From positions 1 through 33,597 of the forward strand of contig JACPGL010000001.1 in assembly GCA_016182525.1 (NCBI GenBank): 33,597 bases of DNA, read 5' to 3'. The notes under the pieces are model-generated. The model searched no databases, was not told the origin of the DNA, and saw only the letters and a list, made by a program, of their open reading frames with translations. The position numbers and the translations under genes are program-made. Shown here piece by piece: positions 18,081 through 26,193 of this stretch. Position 1 is the first letter of the stretch. Every line of letters starts with the position of its first letter. This stretch comes from Candidatus Kerfeldbacteria bacterium (GTDB lineage Bacteria; Patescibacteriota; Patescibacteriia; JACPL01).

Positions 18081-19250
18081 ATGACGAAATCCATTTATCT
18101 TGATCACGCCGCAGCGACGCCTCTCGACAAGGATGTACTCAAGGCAATGATGCCGTATCTCGCGCGCGAGTTCGCCAATCCGTCGTCGCTCTACGAAATT
18201 GCTCGGAACAATAAAGATGTTTTGACACGGGCCCGTCAAACAATCGCCGACGTGTTGCAATGCAATGCGCCTGAAATTGTGTTTACGGCGAGCGGAACTG
18301 AAGCGAATAATCTCGCTCTTTTTGGTATGGCACGCAAACGCGGCAAAGGGCATATTTTGGTTTTGGCGATAGAACATGAGTCGGTGATCAAACCTGCCCG
18401 CCAACTCGAGCGCGAAGGATTTCGCGTGACGTATCTGCCTGTTCAAAAAAATGGGATTGTGGATGTGCGTGATGTCGAGTGCGCGATCACACCGGACACC
18501 ATTCTCATTTCCGTGATGATGGCGAATAACGAAATCGGCACGCTCCAGCCCGTGCAAAAAATCGGCGGAATCGTCAAAAGCATCAATCGAAACCGCGCCC
18601 TCACCAACAAACTCCTCCTGCACACTGATGCTTGTCAAGCGATTGGATCAGTGCTGACACACGTCAACAAACTCGGCGTTGACCTCCTCACGCTCAACGG
18701 AAGCAAGGTGTATGGGCCAAAGGGTGTTGGGGCGCTGTATGTCCGAAAAGGCATCCAACTCGAACCGGTGATGTATGGCGGCGGGCAAGAACGGGGATTG
18801 CGCTCGGGTACCGAAAACGTGGCGGCGATTGCAGGGCTTGCTGCAGCAGTGAAAAAAGCCAATGCGAAACGCGACACTGAATCGAAACGCTTAGCCAAAC
18901 TTCGTGACGCCACCATGAAGCGACTCGAAAAAATGGAAGGAGTGCGGATCACCGGCGATCGCATCAATCATCTCCCAAACAACATTCATATCACGGTCGA
19001 GAACATAGAAGGCGAAGAGGCGGTTTTATATCTGGACAAATATGGTATTCAGGCGTCAACAGGATCGGCGTGCACAACGACATCTCTTGAACCATCGCAT
19101 GTGCTCACCGCTATCGGCATGACCGCAAGCGAGGCCGCCGGCAGCCTCCGCTTCACCATGGGCCGTGGAACCACAAAGAAAGATCTCGACGCTCTTTTGA
19201 GAGTTCTTCCACGAGTTATTACACAATGTCGTCGATCTACACTGCTTTAA
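18081..19250 (+). CDS. Cysteine desulfurase, NifS/IscS type
   Basis: IYLDHAAATPLD, SGTEANNLAL, HTDACQAIG, NGSKVYGPKGVGALYVRKG, STGSACTT. Confidence 0.93.
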   Translation: MTKSIYLDHAAATPLDKDVLKAMMPYLAREFANPSSLYEIARNNKDVLTRARQTIADVLQCNAPEIVFTASGTEANNLALFGMARKRGKGHILVLAIEHESVIKPARQLEREGFRVTYLPVQKNGIVDVRDVECAITPDTILISVMMANNEIGTLQPVQKIGGIVKSINRNRALTNKLLLHTDACQAIGSVLTHVNKLGVDLLTLNGSKVYGPKGVGALYVRKGIQLEPVMYGGGQERGLRSGTENVAAIAGLAAAVKKANAKRDTESKRLAKLRDATMKRLEKMEGVRITGDRINHLPNNIHITVENIEGEEAVLYLDKYGIQASTGSACTTTSLEPSHVLTAIGMTASEAAGSLRFTMGRGTTKKDLDALLRVLPRVITQCRRSTLL

Positions 19251-19352
19251 GCCTGGATCCAGCGGGTGGCAGATGGGAAAGCTGTCACTTTTCGACCACC
19301 GGGAGAAGAGTGACAGGGGCCCATCTGACAGGCCCCGCTGGGAGCCAGGCTT
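19249..19352. ncRNA. ~104-nt nested hairpin between the cysteine desulfurase gene and the oxidoreductase operon (terminator or structured RNA)
   Basis: aagcctgg..cagcggg..cagatggg pairs with cccatctg..ccccgctg..ccaggctt; inner ctgtcactttt/gagtgacag. Confidence 0.45.
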
Positions 19353-19373
19353 GAGGCTGTAGGATCCTTGTGG

Positions 19374-19379
19374 TACAAT
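19374..19379 (+). promoter_or_regulatory. -10 box TACAAT 9 nt before ATG 19389
   Basis: cttgtggTACAATacaacaaatATG. Confidence 0.5.
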
Positions 19380-19388
19380 ACAACAAAT

Positions 19389-21137
19389 ATGAAAACGACG
19401 TTTACGTGGAAAATTGGTGGAGAAGCAGGCTTCGGGATCAAGGTCTCGTGCATGATGTTCGTGCGGCTCTGCGTTCGCATGGGCCTGCACATTTTTGATT
19501 ACTCCGAATACCCCTCGCTCATTCGCGGCGGCCACAACACCTATCAAGTCACCGTCTCGCCCGACGAAGTTTTTGCCGAGCTCCACGAAGTTGATTACCT
19601 CGTTGCGTTGAATGAAGAGACGGTTCGTTTGCACCTCGGCGAACTCACGAAAGGTGCGAGCATCATCTATGATCCTGACGTCGTGCATCTTGACGCGGCT
19701 GAATTTCAGCAAAAAGAAATTTCACTTATTGGCGTTCCCCTGAAAAAAATTGTGAAGGAAGTCGGCGGTCCAGACATTATGCGCAACATGGTTGCCATTG
19801 GTGCAACCATTGCGCTCTTGTGCGCGGAGCTTACGGAATTTGAAGAGCTGATCGCCGAGCAATTTGCCAAAAAGGGCGAGACGATCATCGGTCAAAATGT
19901 GGATGTGGTTCGGCGCGGCTATGCGTATGTGCAAGAGAAGCACAAGCGAGAATGTACTCATGTCTTGACGAAACAAGAGGTGAAGTCCAAGCGCATGGCG
20001 CTCACAGTCAATGATGCTATTTCGCTAGGAGCGGTCGCTGCTGGATGCAAGTTCTATGCCGCGTACCCGATGACGCCCGCATCCTCGGTTCTCGAAACAC
20101 TTGCTCGCTGGGATACGAAGGCTGGGATTGTGGTGAAGCATGCTGAAGATGAAATTTCGGTGATCAACATGGCGCTTGGCGCGTCGTTTGCCGGTGTGCG
20201 TTCGATGATTGGCACATCTGGCGGCGGTTTTTCGCTCATGGTTGAGACGCTTGGACTTGCCGGCATCACCGAAACGCCGCTTGTTGTTCTCAATTCCCAG
20301 CGGCCTGGCCCAGCGACCGGTTTGCCGACATGGAGCGGGCAGGGTGATCTTCGATTTGTGATGCACGCAGCGCAAGATGATTTTCCGCGTATTGTTTTGG
20401 CGCCCGGCGATGTTGATGAAGCGTTTGCGCTGACGCGCGACGCGTTCCGTTTGGCAGAGAAGTATCACGTGCCGGTGATTATCTTGAGCGACAAATTTTT
20501 GAGCGAGAGTCAAAAGTCCACCGAACCGTTTGATCTCGGGGATGAGAACATCGCGCGCGAGAGTATGCTGACGCAGGAGCAGATTGGCGCGCTCACCGAG
20601 AAATATAAACGGTATGCGTTGACCGAATCAGGTGTGTCGCCGCGTACGATACCCGGCATGCCCGGCGGAGTGCATCTTGCCAATAGTGATGAACATGATG
20701 AGTATGGCTTTACTGATGAAACGTCGGAGATGCGAACGGCCCAGCATGCAAAGCGCATGAAAAAGCTTGAGGCGATCGCGAAAGAAATCCCTGCGCAAAA
20801 AATGTATGGGCCAGAGTCGGCCGATCTCACGCTTATCGCGTGGGGTTCAACGAAGGGCACCGTTCGTGAGGCCATGCGCATTTTGGAACGCGAAAATATC
20901 CATATCAATTTCTTACATCTCTCGCACCTGTTTCCATTCCCCGTTGACCAAGTGAAACGCGTGATGCAGAATGCAAAACGAACGCTTCTCTTAGAAGGTA
21001 ACGCTGCGGCGCAGCTTGGTGGGCTTATCCAGCAGTTCACGCTGACTGTTCCTGACGAAACGTTCCTGAAATACGATGGCCGCCCGTTTTTCCCGCGCGA
21101 AGTTGTTGCAAAAGTGAAAGAGATCATGTCATCCTGA
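19389..21137 (+). CDS. korA: 2-oxoacid:ferredoxin oxidoreductase, fused gamma-alpha subunit
   Basis: N-terminal gamma-type GGEAGFGIKVSCMMF...YPSLIRGGHNTYQVTVS fused to alpha-type GAVAAGCKFYAAYPMTPASSVLE. Confidence 0.87.
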   Translation: MKTTFTWKIGGEAGFGIKVSCMMFVRLCVRMGLHIFDYSEYPSLIRGGHNTYQVTVSPDEVFAELHEVDYLVALNEETVRLHLGELTKGASIIYDPDVVHLDAAEFQQKEISLIGVPLKKIVKEVGGPDIMRNMVAIGATIALLCAELTEFEELIAEQFAKKGETIIGQNVDVVRRGYAYVQEKHKRECTHVLTKQEVKSKRMALTVNDAISLGAVAAGCKFYAAYPMTPASSVLETLARWDTKAGIVVKHAEDEISVINMALGASFAGVRSMIGTSGGGFSLMVETLGLAGITETPLVVLNSQRPGPATGLPTWSGQGDLRFVMHAAQDDFPRIVLAPGDVDEAFALTRDAFRLAEKYHVPVIILSDKFLSESQKSTEPFDLGDENIARESMLTQEQIGALTEKYKRYALTESGVSPRTIPGMPGGVHLANSDEHDEYGFTDETSEMRTAQHAKRMKKLEAIAKEIPAQKMYGPESADLTLIAWGSTKGTVREAMRILERENIHINFLHLSHLFPFPVDQVKRVMQNAKRTLLLEGNAAAQLGGLIQQFTLTVPDETFLKYDGRPFFPREVVAKVKEIMSS

Positions 21138-21211
21138 GCGAGGTCGCCAAAGGCGACCGAGTCGAAGGATCTCGAGATCCTTCGGTCGCGTTCTCGCGAC
21201 CTCAGGATGAC
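21128..21211. repeat. REP-like palindrome GTCATCCTGAG...CTCAGGATGAC
   Basis: 84-bp imperfect palindrome centred on ggatctcgagatcc, overlapping the korA stop. Confidence 0.55.
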
Positions 21212-21239
21212 AAGACCGTTTAGAATGACAATAACATCT

Positions 21240-22115
21240 ATGTCCGAACCAGAACAACCAAAACATCGAGCGTCAGATTTTAACACCAGCACCTTTCCAA
21301 CGTGGTGCCCGGGCTGTGGCGACTTCGGAATTTGGGCGGCGTTGAAAAATGCGTTGGTCGAGCTTGGTCGCGAGCCGCACGATACCGTGGTGGTGTATGG
21401 CATTGGATGTTCGGGCAACATGGCGAACAACGTGAACACATACGCCTTTCACGGGTTGCACGGTCGGCCAGTGCCGGTAGCAGAGGGAATCAAGATGGCC
21501 AATCACGGGTTGACAGTGATTGTGATTGCCGGAGATGGAGACGGATATGGCGAGGGACTTGGCCACTTCCTCCATGCTGTTCGCGGAAACGCCGACATCA
21601 CATACATCGTGCACAACAATCAGGTGTATGGATTAACCACCGGCCAGACTTCTCCGACTTCGGACAAAGGATACAAAAGCAAATCCACGCCGCATGGAGT
21701 GATCGAAGAGCCGATCAATCCGATCTCGCTCGCGCTTGGCGCTAGTGGAACATTTGTCGCGCGCGGATACGCCGGCGACATTAAGCATCTCACCTCGCTT
21801 ATTGTCCAAGGCGTGCAGCATAAAGGATTCTCGCTCATTGACGTGTTCCAGCCGTGTGTCACATTTAACAAAATCAACACACACTTGTGGTTTCAAAAGA
21901 TGACGGTGAAGCTCGAAGAGATGGGGCATGATCCATCCAACCGCGAAGCCGCGATTCAACAAGCGTTCCGCCGCGATCAGTTGCCGATCGGATTGTATTA
22001 CAAAGAGGATCGCCCAGCCTATCACGAGCAGCTTTCACAAATCGCCGAAACTCCTCTTGTTGAACATCCGCTTGAGCCTCTCACCTTCGACGAGCTCCAA
22101 AAGGAGTTCATGTAA
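21240..22115 (+). CDS. korB: 2-oxoacid:ferredoxin oxidoreductase beta subunit
   Basis: TWCPGCGDFGIWAALK, YGIGCSGNMANNVNTYAFHGLHGR, GDGDGYGEGLGHFLHAVRGNADITYIVHNNQVYGLTTGQ TPP-binding region. Confidence 0.92.
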   Translation: MSEPEQPKHRASDFNTSTFPTWCPGCGDFGIWAALKNALVELGREPHDTVVVYGIGCSGNMANNVNTYAFHGLHGRPVPVAEGIKMANHGLTVIVIAGDGDGYGEGLGHFLHAVRGNADITYIVHNNQVYGLTTGQTSPTSDKGYKSKSTPHGVIEEPINPISLALGASGTFVARGYAGDIKHLTSLIVQGVQHKGFSLIDVFQPCVTFNKINTHLWFQKMTVKLEEMGHDPSNREAAIQQAFRRDQLPIGLYYKEDRPAYHEQLSQIAETPLVEHPLEPLTFDELQKEFM

Positions 22116-22144
22116 GGTGTCCAAAGCTTAGCTTTTGCCAAAGT

Positions 22145-23590
22145 ATGCAGCTATCGCGTATTCGATCAATCCCGTGGCTGAAACAAAAAGAGCGGGATTT
22201 TGACATTGCTCTTGAGTCAATTTATATTCAAGGGTTTCGTCGAAAATATTTTCAGAAGTACGGTTTTGATTTTTCGCTGGATACGATTGCAAAAAGTGAT
22301 GGCAAGATTTATTTTGATGCTCGAGATATGGAGGCAGCGCGGTCTCTCTTTTTGAAGAAAGGCAAAGGCCTTGCTGCATACGCGAATAAACTCACGCAGC
22401 GGTTTTTGAAGAGTGCGAAAGATTACGAAACATTTCTTGCAAAGCATGCAGATTTTCCGTATAACCGCCTGCTGCGTCGCGATCTCCGCAAAGTGTACAA
22501 TGACGACATGGAGCATCTGTATCGCCTCATCCCATACTCCTTTCTTATTTCTGTAACGCTTGAAGATGTTGCGTGTGAAATTATCCCACAGTATCTTTCG
22601 AAAGTAGGATCGAAAGCCGTTGCGTTGTACATGCAGCTCATGGTCGCACCAAAGCTCAATCGAACCGCAGAGGAGTATCGTGCTCGTCTTCGGCTGGCGC
22701 AGATGTTTCAGAAAACCGGCTCCTCGCCACAATTCAAACGCGCGATTCAAAACCATCGCGCGCACTATGATTGGATGGTGTGTTATGCGCCGTTCGATGC
22801 TCTTCTCACCGAAGAAGCGCTTGTTGAAGATATCCGTAAGCTCGCAGTGAAAAATCCAAAGCGTACGCTTCGATTGATTGAACAGACTCGAAACGATTCT
22901 TTGCACGAAGCAAAAAGAATTTTTCGTGAAGCTCATCTTCCTGCACACATTGGTGCGCTTGTTCGAGTGATGCAACAGAATGTGTGGGTTCGGACGTACC
23001 GACGCGAACTTATGAGTTACGGTTTTGCGAAAATGCGCCCGATGTATCAGGCGATTGCTGGCGCACTTCAGATGAATCTTCAAGATTTTCCGCATACTGA
23101 GAGTGTCGAGATTGCCGAGATGCTTGTGACTGGCAAACGTCTTTCTGCGGCAACGATTCGCACACGATCAAAGGATTTTGCCTTTGTACAACTGAATGAC
23201 ACGCATGTGCTGCTCGCTGGTGTTCGAGCAAAGCGATTGACGGTGAAGGGAGCCACGCTCGATGCCACAGACGAACTCCATGGCAGGTGTGCGTTTCCGG
23301 GCAGTGTTCAGGGGAGCGTTACTGTCATTCGGAAAGCAGAGGAGCTTCACCACTTTCGGAAAGGAGATATTCTTGTCGCCTTCGGTGTGAATACATGGAT
23401 GATGCCAATTATTCAAAAGTGTTCAGCGATCGTGACGGAGGAAGGAGGGGTGTTAACACATATTGCCAATATCGCGCGCGAGTATCGAAAACCGTGTATT
23501 GTTGGAGTGAAAGGCGCGACATCGGTCTTGCGGACAGGGGATTCTATAGAGGTTAATGCCGATGTCGGAACGGTGAAAAAGCTCCAATGA
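22145..23590 (+). CDS. PEP-utilizing-enzyme mobile (swivel) domain protein without an ATP-grasp domain
   Basis: C-terminus PGSVQGSVTVIRKAEEL...GDILVAFGVNTWMMPIIQKCSAIVTEEGGVLTHIANIAREYRKPCIVGVKGAT includes phospho-His motif. Confidence 0.8.
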   Translation: MQLSRIRSIPWLKQKERDFDIALESIYIQGFRRKYFQKYGFDFSLDTIAKSDGKIYFDARDMEAARSLFLKKGKGLAAYANKLTQRFLKSAKDYETFLAKHADFPYNRLLRRDLRKVYNDDMEHLYRLIPYSFLISVTLEDVACEIIPQYLSKVGSKAVALYMQLMVAPKLNRTAEEYRARLRLAQMFQKTGSSPQFKRAIQNHRAHYDWMVCYAPFDALLTEEALVEDIRKLAVKNPKRTLRLIEQTRNDSLHEAKRIFREAHLPAHIGALVRVMQQNVWVRTYRRELMSYGFAKMRPMYQAIAGALQMNLQDFPHTESVEIAEMLVTGKRLSAATIRTRSKDFAFVQLNDTHVLLAGVRAKRLTVKGATLDATDELHGRCAFPGSVQGSVTVIRKAEELHHFRKGDILVAFGVNTWMMPIIQKCSAIVTEEGGVLTHIANIAREYRKPCIVGVKGATSVLRTGDSIEVNADVGTVKKLQ

Positions 23591-23650
23591 CTCATCTGTA
23601 ACGCCCCTCGACTACACTCATCAGCACGGGTGTTTTTTGAATTTGGCTCT

Positions 23651-23697
23651 TGTGGATGCCGGGCTCCCTAATCCTCGAAAAACGCGATCCGTTCTCG
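23651..23697 (+). repeat. ~48-bp direct repeat copy A, upstream of beta-helix cassette
   Basis: tgtggatgccgggctccctaatcctcgaaaaacgcgatccgttctcg; cf. 26074-26121. Confidence 0.6.
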
Positions 23698-23830
23698 TTT
23701 TTTTATTGAACGTTAGCCAAGATTTGAGTGCTTCCCTTGGAATGTAGCGAGAAGTGTGGTACAAGAGCGGGTTATTGTTCTGGGTTTTTGTGAGCAAGAT
23801 TCGTTGCGGATGGGCGAATTTCGATCGCAA

Positions 23831-23903
23831 AAGCACGGAATGTTCCTTTCACCACAACAACTGACCCTCCGTTTTTCCGTGCACGGTTGGTCTTGGAGAA
23901 GCT
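23831..23903 (+). promoter_or_regulatory. Conserved 5' leader copy 1
   Basis: GCACGGAA...TTCCTTTCAC...TTCCGTGCACGGTTGG...TTGGAG-ATG; shared with 24744-24812. Confidence 0.55.
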
Positions 23904-24629
23904 ATGCTGCTTCGACACTGGCTCGTTTCGCTCCTCGCAGGTTTCATAGCTGCGTTGTTCGCGACCCCCGCTCCGGCCCGCACGATCGACGTGCCGGGCG
24001 ACTGCGGCTCGATCCAGGTCGCCATCGACATCGCGGTCGACGGCGACACGGTCTTTGTCCACATCTCGGACGATCCGTACGCCGAGGATCTGGAGATTAA
24101 CGGCAAGTCGATTACCCTCCGGGGCGAGTCGCAGCTCGAAGTCGCGGTCGATGGGACTCTGAATGTCGACGTCAGCATGTGGCAGGAGGTGAGCGTCGAG
24201 GAGATGCAGATCTTCGGTGGCATCTCGGCAACCGGAAGCCGCGGCGGCGCGGTTCTGCGCCATCTCCACATCCTCGATCACTTCGAGGCGTCCGTGGGCG
24301 GCGGGTATGTCACCCTCCTCGATGTGTGCTCACTCTCGCTCGACTCCGGCGAGCATGCCGAGGTCGGACCGCTCACCAACGTGACGGCCAACGGACTGCT
24401 CGTTCTCGGCCGCACCGATCCTCCGCGATTCGCATTCCGGAATCGGGGCGGTTCGCTCACGTTCACGGGGAGCTCCCTCTCCGGGTTCCAGATCGGCGTC
24501 GTGAATGTCGAGGGAGGAGTCACAACCTTCGACGCAACGACGACCTTCAGCGACATCGCGGCGCCGCTCCTCAATCTCTGCGGCTCCGGCGACATCGCCG
24601 GCGTCTCATGGTTCAACTGTATGCCCTAG
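23904..24629 (+). CDS. Secreted beta-helix-type protein (short paralog)
   Basis: Signal peptide then ARTIDVPGDCGSIQVAIDIAVDGDTVFVH; paralogous to next gene. Confidence 0.7.
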   Translation: MLLRHWLVSLLAGFIAALFATPAPARTIDVPGDCGSIQVAIDIAVDGDTVFVHISDDPYAEDLEINGKSITLRGESQLEVAVDGTLNVDVSMWQEVSVEEMQIFGGISATGSRGGAVLRHLHILDHFEASVGGGYVTLLDVCSLSLDSGEHAEVGPLTNVTANGLLVLGRTDPPRFAFRNRGGSLTFTGSSLSGFQIGVVNVEGGVTTFDATTTFSDIAAPLLNLCGSGDIAGVSWFNCMP

Positions 24630-24657
24630 CGATCTGCTAGGTGCGGGAGGGATCCAC

Positions 24658-24686
24658 GGGTGGTCGCATCACACGCGACCACCCGG
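24658..24686 (+). terminator. GC-rich hairpin between the beta-helix genes
   Basis: cgggtggtcgc-atcacac-gcgaccacccg. Confidence 0.6.
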
Positions 24687-24743
24687 ATCTCACATCACTT
24701 TCCGTTCTTATGGAAAGAGGAAATGTTCTTCCTCTTGCCATCA

Positions 24744-24812
24744 GCACGGAAGTTCCTTTCACTACAGACGTGATCAACCGTTTCCGTGCACGGTTGTTTA
24801 CTGGAGTTCGGC
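24744..24812 (+). promoter_or_regulatory. Conserved 5' leader copy 2
   Basis: GCACGGAAGTTCCTTTCAC...CAACCGTTTCCGTGCACGGTTG...CTGGAG-ATG. Confidence 0.55.
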
Positions 24813-25967
24813 ATGAACGAAAAGCAGGTGGACCGGTTCTTGGCGGCCGTTGTGGTCGCTGTGTTCTCCACTCCCGCCTTCGCCCGCACGATCGACGTGC
24901 CGGGAGACTACCCACTGATCCAGTCCGCGATCGACGTGGCCGCGGACGGCGACACCGTCCTCGCTGCGCCAGGGACATATACCGAGGACAATATCTCGTT
25001 CCTCGGCAAGTCGATCGTGGTTCGCAGCGAAGCGCCTACCGACTCTTCGATCGTCAAGCTCACGACCGTCCAGGGCACGGGCAACGACTCGCTGTTTGTG
25101 TTTGACTCGGGAGAGCACTGGAAGAGCGTTCTCGACGGCTTCACCGTGATCAACGGGAGAGTGGGAATCTCTCTGAACAACGCATCACCGATCATTCGGA
25201 ACTGTCGGATCGTTCGCAACGGTTCCCCGGGGGACTACTGGTCCAGTGGGGTCCGGGCATCGTATACAGCCTTGCAGCTCGAGAGCTGCCTCATCGGCTG
25301 GAATGGAGGAATGGAAGGCGCAGGTCTGAACTTCTTCAACTCGTCACCAGTGGTTCTGAACTGCCAGATCGTCACCAACGAGTGCACAAGCAGCGGAGCC
25401 GGTATCTATGCCGGATATGGACACCTGACGGTGACCAACTGTCGGATCAGTGGGAATACGGGCGCACAGTGGGGATCCGCTCTGTACATGGGGAGCGGCA
25501 TTCTGACTATGGAGAATTGTCTGCTTCTGGACAATGTGACGACCGATTCAGGTGCGCTGTTGCTCTCGAGCGACAGTCAGGGGTTCCTGCAGAACTGCAC
25601 TGTCGCGGGGAATTCGGGAGGAGGACTCTACGTCTCCTACTCACAGATGGAGGTGGTGAACACCATCCTCTGGGGGAACGGCGTGGAGATCATGTGGGGT
25701 TATGGAGGAGGCGTCGGTGTGTCCTACTCCGACATCGACGGCTGGTGGCCGGGGATGGGGAACATCGACGCCGATCCGCTCTTCACGAGCGCGAGAGGCT
25801 TCGACTACCTTCTCGGTGTCAACTCGCCGGCGATCGACGCCGGGGATCCGTCCATCCCGGACGGCATCTCCGACTCGCACCCGCGCTGGCCCGCGTGGTA
25901 CCCCAACGGCGCCCGCTCGGACATGGGCGCCTACGGCGGGCCGAACAACGACGATTGGCTTCGCTAA
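24813..25967 (+). CDS. Secreted right-handed parallel beta-helix repeat protein
   Basis: ARTIDVPGDYPLIQSAIDVAADGDTVLAAPGTYTE; repeated SPIIRNCRIVRN/SPVVLNCQIVTN/LTVTNCRISGNTG rungs; DADPLFTSARGFDYLLGVNSPAIDAGDP. Confidence 0.88.
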   Translation: MNEKQVDRFLAAVVVAVFSTPAFARTIDVPGDYPLIQSAIDVAADGDTVLAAPGTYTEDNISFLGKSIVVRSEAPTDSSIVKLTTVQGTGNDSLFVFDSGEHWKSVLDGFTVINGRVGISLNNASPIIRNCRIVRNGSPGDYWSSGVRASYTALQLESCLIGWNGGMEGAGLNFFNSSPVVLNCQIVTNECTSSGAGIYAGYGHLTVTNCRISGNTGAQWGSALYMGSGILTMENCLLLDNVTTDSGALLLSSDSQGFLQNCTVAGNSGGGLYVSYSQMEVVNTILWGNGVEIMWGYGGGVGVSYSDIDGWWPGMGNIDADPLFTSARGFDYLLGVNSPAIDAGDPSIPDGISDSHPRWPAWYPNGARSDMGAYGGPNNDDWLR

Positions 25968-26044
25968 TCGGGTATGTGGGGAGTGAATCCCCACATCCCC
26001 TGAAGGAGCAGGGGAAACTCCGATAGGGAGAAGAGAGGGGCAAA

Positions 26045-26089
26045 GAGCCCGGCTGAAGCACACGAAAGACGTGTGTGGACGCCGGGCTC
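26045..26089 (+). terminator. Two-tier hairpin
   Basis: GAGCCCGGC-tgaag-CACACG-aaaga-CGTGTG-tggac-GCCGGGCTC. Confidence 0.6.
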
Positions 26090-26121
26090 CTCAAATTCCT
26101 GAAAAGCGAGATCCGTTCTCA
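26074..26121 (+). repeat. ~48-bp direct repeat copy B, downstream of beta-helix cassette
   Basis: tgtggacgccgggctcctcaaattcctgaaaagcgagatccgttctca. Confidence 0.6.
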
Positions 26122-26192
26122 TTCAAACTGTGGATAACTGGATCCACTCTCACCCGAACTGTGGATAACGAGAACGGATCTGGTTATCCACA
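26110..26192. repeat. 31-bp tandem repeat plus inverted third unit with three DnaA-box nonamers
   Basis: GATCCnnTCTCAnnCnAACTGTGGATAAC x2, then GGTTATCCACAGTT; TGTGGATAA at 26129 and 26160, TTATCCACA at 26184. Confidence 0.75.
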
Positions 26193-26193
26193 G

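Noticed and set aside
25382-26063. ORFs in other frames over the beta-helix gene
   Set aside because: Arg-rich shadow frames; beta-helix rungs support 24813-25967.
23700-26090. Integron-type attC sites at cassette edges
   Set aside because: No convincing GTTRRRY/RYYYAAC pair or integrase in the window.
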